Shown here in pieces: positions 16,101 to 25,333 of a DNA stretch of 64,000 nucleotides; positions within the stretch are counted from its first letter, which is position 1; each line of letters opens with the position of its first letter. The notes below the pieces were generated by a model. That model was given only the letters and a program-made list of their open reading frames with translations, searched no databases and was not told the origin of the DNA. Origin of the DNA: Chitinophaga deserti (GTDB taxonomy: Bacteria > Bacteroidota > Bacteroidia > Chitinophagales > Chitinophagaceae); assembly GCF_003149455.1 (NCBI RefSeq), contig NZ_QFFK01000001.1:124001-188000 (forward strand). Direction: 5' to 3'. The position numbers and the translations under genes were made by a program.

Positions 16101-18848
16101 TTAAATATTGAATGCGGTATCGATGATTTCCTGTTGTTCCTGCGCGTGTACTTTGCCATAACCGGTGGCCGTGGCGGCGCTGGGGTTGCGGGAGATGACG
16201 CCGTAATTGAACTGCTTGAGGTTCATCTGCAGGAAGCTGGCAGCACCCATGTTCAGGGGCTCTTCCTGAACCCAGAACCATGTAGCGCCTTTGTATTTCG
16301 ACTGGATAGCTTCCAGCTGCGCAATGGGCAGGGGGTACAGCTGCTCGAGGCGAACAACGGCCACGTCCTTCCGGTCGTCCTTCATTTGCTTCTCGCTCAG
16401 GTCGAAGTACATTTTGCCGGTGCAGATGAGCACTTTCTTCACTTTTGAAGGATCGGTGATGAACGGATCGTCCAGCACTTCCTTAAAGCCTCCCTGGGTA
16501 AAGTCCGTAGCCGGACTGTAGCTCCGCACATGGCGCAGGTTGGCTTTGGGGGAGAAGTTGATCATCGGTTTCCGGAACGGCAGTGCCAGCTGGCGGCGCA
16601 GTGCATGGAAGAAGCTGGCCGAGGTGGTGCAGTTGGTGATGAAGATGTTGTATTCGGCGCATTGCTGCAGGAAACGTTCCAGGCGGGCACTGGAGTGCTC
16701 GGGGCCCTGGCCTTCGTAACCATGCGGCAGCAGCATTACCAGCCCGCTTTGCTTCTGCCATTTGGTTTCGGCAGAAGTGATGAACTGGTCGATCAGCGTT
16801 TGCGCGCCGTTCATAAAGTCGCCAAACTGCGCTTCCCAGATGGTCAGTGCATTAGGATTGGCGATAGAATAACCATATTCGAAGCCCAGCACGGCAAACT
16901 CGCTCAGCAGGGAATTGTAGATACGGAACTTACCCTGGTTCTCGCCGATGCGGCTGAGACGGCTGTATTCCTCATCGGTTTCCTCGCTGCGGAGTACGGC
17001 ATGGCGGTGGGAGAAAGTTCCCCGCTTCACATCCTGCCCGCTGAGGCGCACGTCTTTACCGGCACCCAGGATACTGGCATACGCCAGCAGTTCGCCAGAC
17101 GACCAGTCGAGCAGCCCCTGTTCGGCAAACAGCTTCTGTTTATCCTTCAGGAGTTTTTCGATCTTACGCAATTGCTTAAACCCATCCGGGATGGCCATGA
17201 TATCGGCAAACAGCTTTTCGAGCTCTTCTTTGGAGATTGCGGTGTCGGGAGATTTCACGAAATCTTCCGGGGTCGATTTCCGCAGTTCCTGCCACCATAC
17301 TTCCGGCTGCTGGTATTTATACGGGATCGGGTGTTGCTTCACATTGTCGAGGCGCTCCTGAAGGTCTTTCCAGAAAGACTTTTCCATTTCCGTGGCGAGT
17401 GCCGCGTCCACATCACCATTGGCGATGAGTTGTTTGGAATAGATCTCGCGGGGATTAGCGTGTTTCTCGATGGCTTCGTACAGCTTGGGCTGGGTAAACT
17501 TGGGATCGTCCCCCTCGTTGTGGCCATGCTTACGGTAGCAAACCATGTCGATATAGATATCGGAGTTGAATTCCTGACGGTAACGGGTGGCGATTTCTGC
17601 CACTTTCACGGTAGCTTCCACATCATCCCCGTTCACATGGAACACGGGAGCCTGAACAATGGAGGCTACGCTGGTGCAGTAGTCGGATGAGCGGGCATCT
17701 TCGAAATCGGTGGTGAAACCGATCTGGTTGTTGATCACGAAGTGCATGGTACCGCCGGTATAGTAACCGCGGAGCTTGCTCATCTGGGCTACTTCATATA
17801 CCACGCCCTGTCCGGCAATGGCGGCGTCGCCATGGAGGAGGATGGGGAGGATCTGATCGTAGTCGCTGTTATAGATCACATCGGCCTTGGAGCGGGCGAA
17901 GCCTACTACCACGGGGTCTACCACCTCAAGGTGTGAGGGGTTGGGAGTGAGCTGCACGTTCACTTCCTTGCCGTTAGGCGTCTGGATGCTGGCGCGGAAG
18001 CCGAGGTGATATTTTACGTCGCCCGAGCCCATAGTGGTGTCGGGAACGGCGGTTCCTTCAAATTCTGAGAATATCTGCTCGTAGGTTTTGCCGAGGATGT
18101 TGGCCAGTACGTTCAGACGGCCGCGGTGGGCCATACCGATTACGGCTTCTTTAACACCGTATTCAGCAGCAGTATTGATCATGGCATCGAGCGCAGGGAT
18201 GGTGGTTTCACCTCCTTCGAGGGAGAAACGTTTCTGGCCGATGTATTTGGTGTGCAGGAATTGTTCGAACATCACGCCCTGGTTCAGTTTACCGAGGATG
18301 CGTTTCTTCTGTTCTGCTTTCAGGGGAGCACGGAGGGTGGTCTCCATTTCCTTCTGCAGCCATTCGATCTTTTTGAGATCGTTGATATAGGTGAATTCGA
18401 TGCCTACTTTACCTGCATAGATTTCTTTTACATGCTGAACGATCTTTTCGAGGGGAGCTTTGCCGATCCCGATGATCTGGCCGGCATAGAATTCTGTTTT
18501 AAGATCGGCATCGGAGAGGCCGAAATGTGCGAGGTCAAGATTGGCATGCCTGTCTTTTCTTTCGCGGATGGGATTTGTTTTGGCGATAAGGTGGCCTTTT
18601 TTGCGGTAGGCCTGAATGAGGCGGTAAGCCGCCAGTTCCTTGGTCAGCTGTTCGTTCGAAACTCCCAGAGCGGTGGTGCCGGTTGCCGCGGCGCCTGCTT
18701 TCCCGTTTGCGTTGCTCACTGCAAAGTCGAATCCTTCAAAAAATTTGATCCAGTCCGGGTCTACCGAGGCCGGATCTTCGCGGTACGAATTGTACAGCGA
18801 TTCTATGTACGCCGGGTGCGAGTTGGTGACAAACGAAAAGTCCTTCAT
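16101..18848 (-). CDS. odhA: 2-oxoglutarate dehydrogenase E1
   Basis: The 915-residue thiamine-diphosphate enzyme decarboxylates 2-oxoglutarate and passes the succinyl group to the E2 encoded next. The N-terminal docking helix starts SFVTNSHPAYIESLYNSYREDP. The ThDP/Mg site includes LLHGDAAIAGQGVVYE. The transketolase-like pyrimidine-binding and C-terminal domains are complete (EAQFGDFMNGAQTLIDQFI; LLPHGYEGQGPEHSSARLER). Length is normal (about 900-940). Leftward, upstream of odhB. No promoter consensus is clear in the 273-bp gap to rpsT. Confidence 0.97.
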   Translation of the reverse strand: MKDFSFVTNSHPAYIESLYNSYREDPASVDPDWIKFFEGFDFAVSNANGKAGAAATGTTALGVSNEQLTKELAAYRLIQAYRKKGHLIAKTNPIRERKDRHANLDLAHFGLSDADLKTEFYAGQIIGIGKAPLEKIVQHVKEIYAGKVGIEFTYINDLKKIEWLQKEMETTLRAPLKAEQKKRILGKLNQGVMFEQFLHTKYIGQKRFSLEGGETTIPALDAMINTAAEYGVKEAVIGMAHRGRLNVLANILGKTYEQIFSEFEGTAVPDTTMGSGDVKYHLGFRASIQTPNGKEVNVQLTPNPSHLEVVDPVVVGFARSKADVIYNSDYDQILPILLHGDAAIAGQGVVYEVAQMSKLRGYYTGGTMHFVINNQIGFTTDFEDARSSDYCTSVASIVQAPVFHVNGDDVEATVKVAEIATRYRQEFNSDIYIDMVCYRKHGHNEGDDPKFTQPKLYEAIEKHANPREIYSKQLIANGDVDAALATEMEKSFWKDLQERLDNVKQHPIPYKYQQPEVWWQELRKSTPEDFVKSPDTAISKEELEKLFADIMAIPDGFKQLRKIEKLLKDKQKLFAEQGLLDWSSGELLAYASILGAGKDVRLSGQDVKRGTFSHRHAVLRSEETDEEYSRLSRIGENQGKFRIYNSLLSEFAVLGFEYGYSIANPNALTIWEAQFGDFMNGAQTLIDQFITSAETKWQKQSGLVMLLPHGYEGQGPEHSSARLERFLQQCAEYNIFITNCTTSASFFHALRRQLALPFRKPMINFSPKANLRHVRSYSPATDFTQGGFKEVLDDPFITDPSKVKKVLICTGKMYFDLSEKQMKDDRKDVAVVRLEQLYPLPIAQLEAIQSKYKGATWFWVQEEPLNMGAASFLQMNLKQFNYGVISRNPSAATATGYGKVHAQEQQEIIDTAFNI

Positions 18849-19063
18849 TTACAACGAATTTAAGCTTGGTCTTTAATTCTGCTTTAACCTATAACAAGAA
18901 AAATGTGTTACGGGATTGCAAATATCGCTAAAGATTTGGGATTTTGCGGCCTTTTTACCGGATTTACAGGGTGGAAAACGTGTTGGTTTTTCACATTTTT
19001 TCATGATCTTTGTTCGCATTCCGCAATGGTAAGACCGGTAAAATCCTGAAATCCCGGTATTTA

Positions 19064-19096
19064 TTTTTGTTTATAAAAAGATAAAACTTACCTTTG
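19064..19096 (+). promoter_or_regulatory. Canonical Bacteroidetes promoter of rpsT
   Basis: TTTTTG (19064-19069), a 19-bp spacer and TACCTTTG (19089-19096) match the -33/-7 consensus of the Bacteroidetes primary sigma factor. The rpsT ATG is 25 bases downstream. Confidence 0.85.
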
Positions 19097-19121
19097 CCGT
19101 CCGAAACTTGAAATTTAAACA

Positions 19122-19376
19122 ATGGCAAACCATAAAGCAACAAAAAAAGACGTACGTCAGAGCAGAAAGCGTAATGAGCGTAACCGTTACTACGGCAAAA
19201 CGACCCGCAATGCCATACGGGATCTGAAGAAACTGACCGACAAAGCCTCAGCTTCCGAGAACCTCCCGGAAGTGATCTCTATGATCGACAAACTGGCTAA
19301 GCGTAACGTTATCCACAAGAACAAAGCAGCTAACCTGAAAAGCAAGCTCGCCTCTAAGGTGAACGCTCTCGCTTAA
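19122..19376 (+). CDS. rpsT: 30S ribosomal protein bS20
   Basis: The 84-residue, strongly basic protein matches bS20 along its length, starting [22 protein letters not shown]. It binds 16S rRNA early in 30S assembly. It is a single-gene unit with a consensus promoter and its own terminator. Confidence 0.97.
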   Translation: MANHKATKKDVRQSRKRNERNRYYGKTTRNAIRDLKKLTDKASASENLPEVISMIDKLAKRNVIHKNKAANLKSKLASKVNALA

Positions 19377-19402
19377 TAGTCAGCCTGTTAACATAATTTT
19401 CC

Positions 19403-19436
19403 AGCTCTTCCCTGCAACACGGGAAGGGCTTTTTTA
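19403..19436 (+). terminator. Terminator of rpsT
   Basis: AGCTCTTCCC pairs with GGGAAGGGCT (one G-U) around loop TGCAACAC and is followed by TTTTT, 26 bases after the stop. Confidence 0.85.
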
Positions 19437-19619
19437 ATTTCCCGGATTCCCTCAGGTTAACCCTTTTCCGCTCCAAACTCAGATCTTCTATCTTTCCCGG
19501 GAGATTCCCTGACTCGCCAACCTTATCCTTACAGTTGCTACTTACGCCATCAAGCCCCCCTGTATATCCATTAAATAACACAATTTGCAATTATAACCTC
19601 TTTTGAGCAGGCCCGTTTG

Positions 19620-19702
19620 TTCAGTACTCCTTCAGTGAACCTTCAGTCAAACACCCTCAAACCTATACCACCACTGAACACCACTGAAGGATCACTGAAG
19701 GA
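19620..19702. repeat. Opposed 11-bp-period arrays forming a 20-bp inverted repeat
   Basis: TTCAGT recurs at 19620, 19631 and 19642 (11-bp period). Its complement CACTGAA recurs at 19672, 19682 and 19693. The core arms 19628-19647 and 19683-19702 match at 19 of 20 positions in inverted orientation, separated by 35 bp. The tract fills most of the 330-bp gap between the rpsT terminator and the M14 peptidase gene, which holds no other gene. Confidence 0.85.
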
Positions 19703-19767
19703 TGGCAGGAGGATGTCAGCAGGTTTTGTATATTTACAACACCTTTCAACAATCAAACACTTAACCG

Positions 19768-21525
19768 TTGATTATCAATCATCTAAACCGAACCTGGCGC
19801 AGCTTTGCGCTGGCAGCTTTGTTTGCCGCATTCTCCCAACACACTAAGGCACAAGACTTAACGACAAAATACGAGCGCTCCGGCGCCCGGGAAACCGTAA
19901 CCTATGCCGAATGCATCGATTACTGGAAAACGCTCGTCCGCCGCTTCCCGCAGCTCCATATCCGGGAAATAGGAGCTACAGATGCAGGGTTCCCCCTCCA
20001 CCTCGTCACCCTCTCCCCCGACCGGGACTTTGACTATGCCAGCCTGCACCGCAAAAACCGCCGTATTATCCTCATCAACAACGGCATCCACCCCGGTGAA
20101 CCTGATGGCATAGATGCCACCATGATGCTGGTACGCGACCTCTGCCTCGGCAAAAAGAAGCTCCCGGCCAATGTGACCCTCGCCATTATCCCCATCTACA
20201 ATATCGGCGGAGCGCTCAACCGCTCCGAATTCTTCCGGGTAGATCAGAATGGCCCCGATGCCTTCGGTTCCCGGGGAAACGCCCAGAACCTGGATCTTAA
20301 CCGGGATTTCATTAAAGCCGACTCCCGTAACGCCCGCACCTTCCACCAGATCTACCACCTCACCGATCCGGACGTGTTTGTGGACAACCACGTAAGCAAT
20401 GGTGCTGATTACCAGCACGTCATGACCCTGCTCGCCACCCAGCACGGTAAACTTGGCGGTGTTATGGGCGCTTACCTCCACGATACTTTTGAACCGGCCC
20501 TCTATAAAATGATGGCTGAGAAAGGGTACGACCTCCTCCCCTATGTGAACCACTTCGGGCCAACGCCCGACAGCGGTTGGACTGCCTTCGCCGACGGGCC
20601 CCGGTATTCCAGCGGATACACCACCTTATTCCACACCTTCGGCTTTGTACCCGAAACCCATATGCTGAAGCCCTACAAACAGCGTGTAGAGGCAACCTAT
20701 GCCCTGATGGAATGCTTCATCCGCTTCACCTCCGAGAACAGTAATAAGATCAAAGCCCTCCGCGATGCTACCCGGGCATCCGTAAAAACGCAGGAAAGCT
20801 TCCCGCTCAGCTGGCAGCCTGATGTTAGTAGGCCACAATTGTACACGTTCAAAGGTTATGAAGCTGGTTACAAACCCAGCGAGGTATCCGGACTGCCGCG
20901 GCTTTACTATGATCGCAACAAACCATACGAAAAGCAAATCCGGATATTTAACCACTTTGAGCCGGACAACTTCGTAACCAAACCTGAAGCTTATATTATT
21001 CCGCAGGGATGGTGGACTGTGATTGAGCTGCTGCAAAACAATAAAGTACAGATGAAGCGCCTCACCCGTGATACCATCATCACTGTTGAAGTATATACCA
21101 TCAAGGATATAAAAACCGTAGCGCAGCCCTATGAAAAACATTACATGCATCACGGCGTAACTACGGAAACATCGCAACAAAAAATTGCATTCCGGAAAGG
21201 TGATTATCTCATCCCCATGAATCAGGCGGCTAATCGTTTTGTTGTGGAAACATTGGAACCGAAAGGTGCGGATTCTTACTTCGCATGGAATTTCTTTGAT
21301 GCTATTCTGGGAAAGAAAGAAGGGTATTCAACGTATGTGTTTGAAGATACTGCAGGTGAGTTCCTCCGTCAAAATCCTGAAGTACGAAAAGCACTTGAAA
21401 CACGCCGTGCCAGCGATTCTTCGTTTGCAAAAAGCGGTGGTGACCAGTTGAATTTCGTATACCGTCAATCCCCCTGGAACGAGCCGGGATTCATGCGGTA
21501 TCCGGTGTTCAGAATAGTGAAATGA
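19768..21525 (+). CDS. M14-family zinc carboxypeptidase, exported
   Basis: The 585-residue protein has a signal peptide (about 1-28, FALAALFAAFSQHTKAQ) and an N-terminal M14 peptidase domain. The zinc ligands are His108 and Glu111 in NNGIHPGEPDG and His208 in FVDNHVSNG. The catalytic glutamate is probably in GFVPETHML (about 301). NLDLNRDFIK supplies substrate-binding residues. The C-terminal part (about 350-585) has no domain I recognise. The start is TTG at 19768, because no ATG precedes the signal peptide in frame; this makes the exact N-terminus uncertain. It probably trims peptides in the periplasm or outside the cell. Confidence 0.85.
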   Translation: MIINHLNRTWRSFALAALFAAFSQHTKAQDLTTKYERSGARETVTYAECIDYWKTLVRRFPQLHIREIGATDAGFPLHLVTLSPDRDFDYASLHRKNRRIILINNGIHPGEPDGIDATMMLVRDLCLGKKKLPANVTLAIIPIYNIGGALNRSEFFRVDQNGPDAFGSRGNAQNLDLNRDFIKADSRNARTFHQIYHLTDPDVFVDNHVSNGADYQHVMTLLATQHGKLGGVMGAYLHDTFEPALYKMMAEKGYDLLPYVNHFGPTPDSGWTAFADGPRYSSGYTTLFHTFGFVPETHMLKPYKQRVEATYALMECFIRFTSENSNKIKALRDATRASVKTQESFPLSWQPDVSRPQLYTFKGYEAGYKPSEVSGLPRLYYDRNKPYEKQIRIFNHFEPDNFVTKPEAYIIPQGWWTVIELLQNNKVQMKRLTRDTIITVEVYTIKDIKTVAQPYEKHYMHHGVTTETSQQKIAFRKGDYLIPMNQAANRFVVETLEPKGADSYFAWNFFDAILGKKEGYSTYVFEDTAGEFLRQNPEVRKALETRRASDSSFAKSGGDQLNFVYRQSPWNEPGFMRYPVFRIVK

Positions 21526-21648
21526 TACTAATACTCTCAACAAGCAATTCTTCATCGAATCGACAGAAAAAAAATAACTGCCAGAAAAATTTTTCAGTTA
21601 CAAAAAAATATACATTGCCATCATTGTTTAACATTTTAATATTAATCT

Positions 21649-22383
21649 ATGACGCAAGAAACGTTGGCAATTTTAAACGCAATTAATTCATTAGGCACAG
21701 AGATGGCCTACAAGTTCGACTACCTGGATGGTAGAATTGACGGACTGGAGAAGAGGATGGACAGGTTGGAATTTAGATTCGATGGACTGGAGAAGAGAAT
21801 CGACGAGATGGAAATCAAATTTGAGATGAAATTTGATTTGATCGATCAAAGATTCACCATCATGGACAGCAAATTTGATTTGATCGATCAAAGGTTCGAA
21901 TCAATGGACAGCAAATTCGACATGATCCACCTTAGGTTTGATGAAATGGATGAGAAATTTGAATTGATCGATCAAAGGTTCACCATCATGGACAGCAAAT
22001 TTGAATTGATTGATCAAAGGTTCGGGTCAATGGACAGCAAATTCGAATTGATTGATCAAAGGTTCGAATCTATGGACAGCAAATTCGAATTGATTGATCA
22101 AAGGTTCGAGTCAATGGACAGCAAATTCGAATTGATTGATCAAAGGTTCGAATCAATGGACAAGAAATTCGAATTGATTGATTTAAGGTTTGATGAGGTA
22201 GACAGAAGATTCGATGACGTAGACAATCGGTTTGAACTGATGCATACCCGGTTCAACCTTCTTGAAATCAGATTAGCACCCATCGAAAGCAGCCTGATCC
22301 GCATTGAATCCGATCTTGATCAGATTGAAGCCTGGACGGGTTACAGGGCTGATCCGAATCTGCCGAAGTCGCGGAAAAACTAA
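21649..22383 (+). CDS. Heptad-repeat coiled-coil protein of unknown function
   Basis: The 244-residue protein is almost all coiled coil. Nine 14-residue units run from residue 62 to about 187 with consensus FELIDQRFESMDSK, i.e. two heptads with Phe/Ile/Met at core positions. The N-terminal 60 residues continue the pattern less strictly (LEKRMDRLEFRFDGLEKR). It is highly charged, with no signal peptide or membrane segment, so it is probably cytoplasmic and rod-like. I do not recognise an enzyme domain. Similar repeats occur in Bacteroidetes proteins of unknown role. It is followed by a terminator and appears to be a single gene. Confidence 0.8.
   Translation: MTQETLAILNAINSLGTEMAYKFDYLDGRIDGLEKRMDRLEFRFDGLEKRIDEMEIKFEMKFDLIDQRFTIMDSKFDLIDQRFESMDSKFDMIHLRFDEMDEKFELIDQRFTIMDSKFELIDQRFGSMDSKFELIDQRFESMDSKFELIDQRFESMDSKFELIDQRFESMDKKFELIDLRFDEVDRRFDDVDNRFELMHTRFNLLEIRLAPIESSLIRIESDLDQIEAWTGYRADPNLPKSRKN
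21832..22209 (+). repeat. Nine in-frame 42-bp tandem repeats inside the coiled-coil gene
   Basis: Each unit encodes F-x-L-I-D-Q-R-F-x-x-M-D-x-K. Units 4-8 (about 21958-22167) are nearly identical in DNA, each with TTGATTGATCAAAGGTTCG or a one-base variant. The sequence homogeneity suggests recent expansion or gene conversion. Confidence 0.9.
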
Positions 22384-22449
22384 GTAAAATTGCCCTCGAA
22401 AATGTTATCCCATGTTATTGATTAATACCCACATAGTTTAATACCCACT

Positions 22450-22480
22450 GGCCGCTCCCGATAAAGGAGCGGCCTTTTTT
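22450..22480 (+). terminator. Terminator after the coiled-coil gene
   Basis: GGCCGCTCC pairs with GGAGCGGCC around loop CGATAAA and is followed by six T, 67 bases after the stop. Confidence 0.85.
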
Positions 22481-22530
22481 CTTCTTATGTCCTGAAAAGT
22501 ATATCTTAATCTTATTATTCCCCTTATCCT

Positions 22531-23097
22531 ATGTACGCATTTGAATTTGCCGCGGTGGTTTTTAATTGTATCCTCATTGCAGCCGTGTTCAGACCCGGCC
22601 GGAAGAAAACCGCGGCACGGGAGCCTAAAATGTGGCATATCCCCCTTGCCGCAGCCATTATCTTTTTTCTCATAGCTTTTCTTACTGGTGGTTTCACGCT
22701 GGCAATACTATTATGCCTTATCTTCTCCGTCATTGCAGCATCAGGCGCATGGTTCAGGGAAAGAAACCGTAAACAAAAAGAGAAAATGCCATGGTTCACT
22801 GAAATCTGTGAGGCCATTGAAAATTCGAAACATTACAATAACAAGGGGATAATTTCACCTGCCATTCTGCATGAATTCATCAGCTCAACTACCACCATTG
22901 CAATCGCGAAACAATTATTGCAGGAAAACCGGGATAACGATATCTATGACCTAAAACCGGATCTGACTAATCCATTCAGCCGGTCTGCACTACTCGTCTC
23001 CTTTACATCCGGCGACAATAAAACTTACTTAGTCCTATTGCACGAAAGTGAGACGGGATTGTTGATGGAAACTGCGGGTATTTGGGAACGGGTTTAG
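22531..23097 (+). CDS. Hypothetical protein with two or three N-terminal membrane helices
   Basis: The 188-residue protein is not recognised. Hydrophobic segments lie at about 3-20, 37-55 and 56-73, the last two close together, followed by a basic ERNRKQKEK stretch and a soluble C-terminal domain (about 80-188) predicted to face the cytoplasm. The C-terminal part (SALLVSFTSGDNKTYLVLLHE) looks like a small beta-rich domain. It is convergent with the ketosynthase-like gene, and the two stop codons overlap by four bases. Reality is supported by length and hydrophobicity pattern only. Confidence 0.6.
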   Translation: MYAFEFAAVVFNCILIAAVFRPGRKKTAAREPKMWHIPLAAAIIFFLIAFLTGGFTLAILLCLIFSVIAASGAWFRERNRKQKEKMPWFTEICEAIENSKHYNNKGIISPAILHEFISSTTTIAIAKQLLQENRDNDIYDLKPDLTNPFSRSALLVSFTSGDNKTYLVLLHESETGLLMETAGIWERV

Positions 23098-24116
23098 GAC
23101 TTACTTCCCTGCAGCAACACAAACGTATGCTGCTCCCCGTAAAAGTTATTGTAAAGAAGGGCAGTTTTATGGCGGCCGGAAAGTAACTCCTGCGTGGCCG
23201 TCCACATACCGAAAGCGCCGGCGGTATCGTACTCGCCGCAGTATTGTTTGAAGTGAATTTTCTCTACGGAAGAAGGGAGTACCTTTTCAGCCACGTCGTA
23301 ATAATGATCGAATCGGGTATCGCCATTACGGCCGCTTACCAGCAGATCGATTTCTTCCGGGGCAACGCCTTGCTGTGTGAGGAATTGAGAGAGACTGGCA
23401 GTGAGCTGCTCAGGTGTGGGTTTATAAAGCATCTGCATGCCTTTCAACTCAACTGCAGATGGAGCGGTGCCGATGAGGAAAAATACGGAACCTTCACCTG
23501 CAATGGTACCCTGGGTATCGGATCCCAGCATGTCTGCCGGTTGTGTGAGTTCGGTTTTCCAGTAGCCGATACGGCTTTTGATGTAGTGATGTTCAACTGT
23601 CATTTCGTCGAAACCACCGGTGAGTACACTTTCCGCTACGCCTTCCTGAATCTGCAATATGCTGTCGAGGAGGGCGTGTTCGAAAGAGAAACCACGGTGA
23701 ACGAAAGTATTGTTATAGTCGGTGCATTGCTGCTGCAATGCTATCAGTCCGTTTACGGAATTGTAGGTGGACTGTATGAACGGCGTGGGATTGAGGGCCG
23801 TTTCTTCATACGTACGGATATCGTGCAGGAACTTCTCGGTATCCTGCAGGCTGCCACGGCCAGTGCCGGTGATGATAGCACCCGGAACGGCAGAATTACA
23901 GTTGCGGAGGCATTGCAATGCCGAGGTTAAACCCATCTTCAGCAAACGGCTCATACGGCGCAAACTGTTGGGCGGGATAAAGCCTGTATACGCCGGCTCC
24001 ACGGCGCGCATCAGATTACGCTCCGTGAGGGGAAGCAGTTGCGGTATGTAATCTCCCGTAAAGCTTTGCTGGGGGGAGATAGCCGCACTGGACTGTATGT
24101 AGCACTTAATATCCAT
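23094..24116 (-). CDS. Ketosynthase-like protein lacking the active-site cysteine (chain-length-factor-like)
   Basis: The 340-residue protein has the thiolase fold of beta-ketoacyl synthases (MSRLLKMGLTSALQCL; SVLTGGFDE; a C-terminal GAFGMWTATQELLSG) but the nucleophile is gone. In my by-eye alignment with the neighbouring ketosynthase, its Cys163 corresponds to Gly142 here, in TFVHRGFSFEHALL. It overlaps the end of that ketosynthase gene by 11 bases, so the two are probably made together and form a heterodimer, as in type II polyketide KS/chain-length-factor pairs. It is the last gene of the dialkylresorcinol-type block. The function as partner or chain-length determinant is inferred. Confidence 0.75.
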   Translation of the reverse strand: MDIKCYIQSSAAISPQQSFTGDYIPQLLPLTERNLMRAVEPAYTGFIPPNSLRRMSRLLKMGLTSALQCLRNCNSAVPGAIITGTGRGSLQDTEKFLHDIRTYEETALNPTPFIQSTYNSVNGLIALQQQCTDYNNTFVHRGFSFEHALLDSILQIQEGVAESVLTGGFDEMTVEHHYIKSRIGYWKTELTQPADMLGSDTQGTIAGEGSVFFLIGTAPSAVELKGMQMLYKPTPEQLTASLSQFLTQQGVAPEEIDLLVSGRNGDTRFDHYYDVAEKVLPSSVEKIHFKQYCGEYDTAGAFGMWTATQELLSGRHKTALLYNNFYGEQHTFVLLQGSKS

Positions 24117-25320
24117 ACTTACTGATCACGAGTGATGCATTGTTACCGCCGAACCCGAAGGAGTTAGACACCACGTTCAGCACGGGCGACTCTTCCAGCA
24201 GGCGCGTTTCCGGTGAGATGCGCAGCTCTTCCATTCGCGCATTAAAATTGAGATTTGGCCAAATCATCTGCCGGTTGATGGACAACACGGAAAAAATGGC
24301 CTCTATCGCTCCGGCTGCCGCAAGGGTGTGGCCGGTAAAAGGTTTGGTAGAACTGAATGAAGGTACGTTGTCGCCAAAGAGCCGTTCCAGTGCCCGGCCT
24401 TCAGATACATCGTTATTGAGCGTGGCGGTACCGTGGACGTTGATGTATTGCACATCTTCCAATGTGCGGCCGCTCATGGCAATGGCCTTGCGCATAGCCT
24501 CAAAAGCGCCATCACCTTCCGGTGAGGGCGATGTGGGATGGAAGGCTTCGTTGGTATTGCACCACCCGCTCAGCTCGGCCATGGGCCTTGCCTTACGGCG
24601 TTGTGCGAAGCTTTCTGATTCCAGTACGAGGTATGCCGCACCTTCGCCAAGGTTAAGACCATTCCGGTCGTTGTCGAAGGGCATGCAATGCCTTTTGTCG
24701 ATATTTTTAAGGGAATTGAAGCCGTTGATGGTAAACCGGGTAAGGGCTTCGGTACCGCCGCATACTGCGCGCTGAACGAGTCCTGCGCGAATGAGCCTTG
24801 CGCCATACATGAGTGCATTGGCGGAGGAAGAGCATGCGGTACTGATGGTGGTAACGTAGGCAGTGAGGCCGGTGTGGTCAGCGATGCGTTGTGTACAGTC
24901 TGCACAATCGAGGGCATCGATGAGTTGCAGGAAAGTGCCTTCCTTTTCGGGGTCGAGAATATCGAAGTAAATCTTCTCGGTATCGCACATGCCTCCAACG
25001 GTGGAGGCATTGATGAATGCGGTGGGCGTTTCTGCGGCATCGCGGATGCCTGCGGAAAGCAGTGCTTCCTGCATGGCTATGAGGCCGAGGAGCGTGGTGC
25101 GGGTGAAGCCGGTGGCATCGGTAATACCGGCCATTTCCGCCAGTTCTGCCGTACTGCATTTCACTTCACCTACCGGCAGCACATCGCGGTGAATGGTATC
25201 CACATATTGCGAGTACCCGATGCCGCTCCGTTGCGCCCGGAGGCTGCGGAAATTCTCCTCCACGTTATTCCCGATGGCGGAGATCATACCCATCCCTGTT
25301 ATCAGCACACGTTCTGCCAT
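24106..25320 (-). CDS. Beta-ketoacyl-ACP synthase (FabF-like)
   Basis: The 404-residue condensing enzyme has a complete catalytic set: Cys163 in TISTACSSSANAL, a first histidine in YINVHGTATLNND and a second in FTGHTLAAAGAIEAI. It would extend acyl chains on the ACP encoded 13 bp upstream. Overlap with the cysteine-less KS-like gene suggests a heterodimer. In flexirubin/aryl-polyene type pathways such enzymes build the polyene or acyl chain. Confidence 0.9.
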   Translation of the reverse strand: MAERVLITGMGMISAIGNNVEENFRSLRAQRSGIGYSQYVDTIHRDVLPVGEVKCSTAELAEMAGITDATGFTRTTLLGLIAMQEALLSAGIRDAAETPTAFINASTVGGMCDTEKIYFDILDPEKEGTFLQLIDALDCADCTQRIADHTGLTAYVTTISTACSSSANALMYGARLIRAGLVQRAVCGGTEALTRFTINGFNSLKNIDKRHCMPFDNDRNGLNLGEGAAYLVLESESFAQRRKARPMAELSGWCNTNEAFHPTSPSPEGDGAFEAMRKAIAMSGRTLEDVQYINVHGTATLNNDVSEGRALERLFGDNVPSFSSTKPFTGHTLAAAGAIEAIFSVLSINRQMIWPNLNFNARMEELRISPETRLLEESPVLNVVSNSFGFGGNNASLVISKYGY

Positions 25321-25333
25321 ACAGTTCAGCGGA

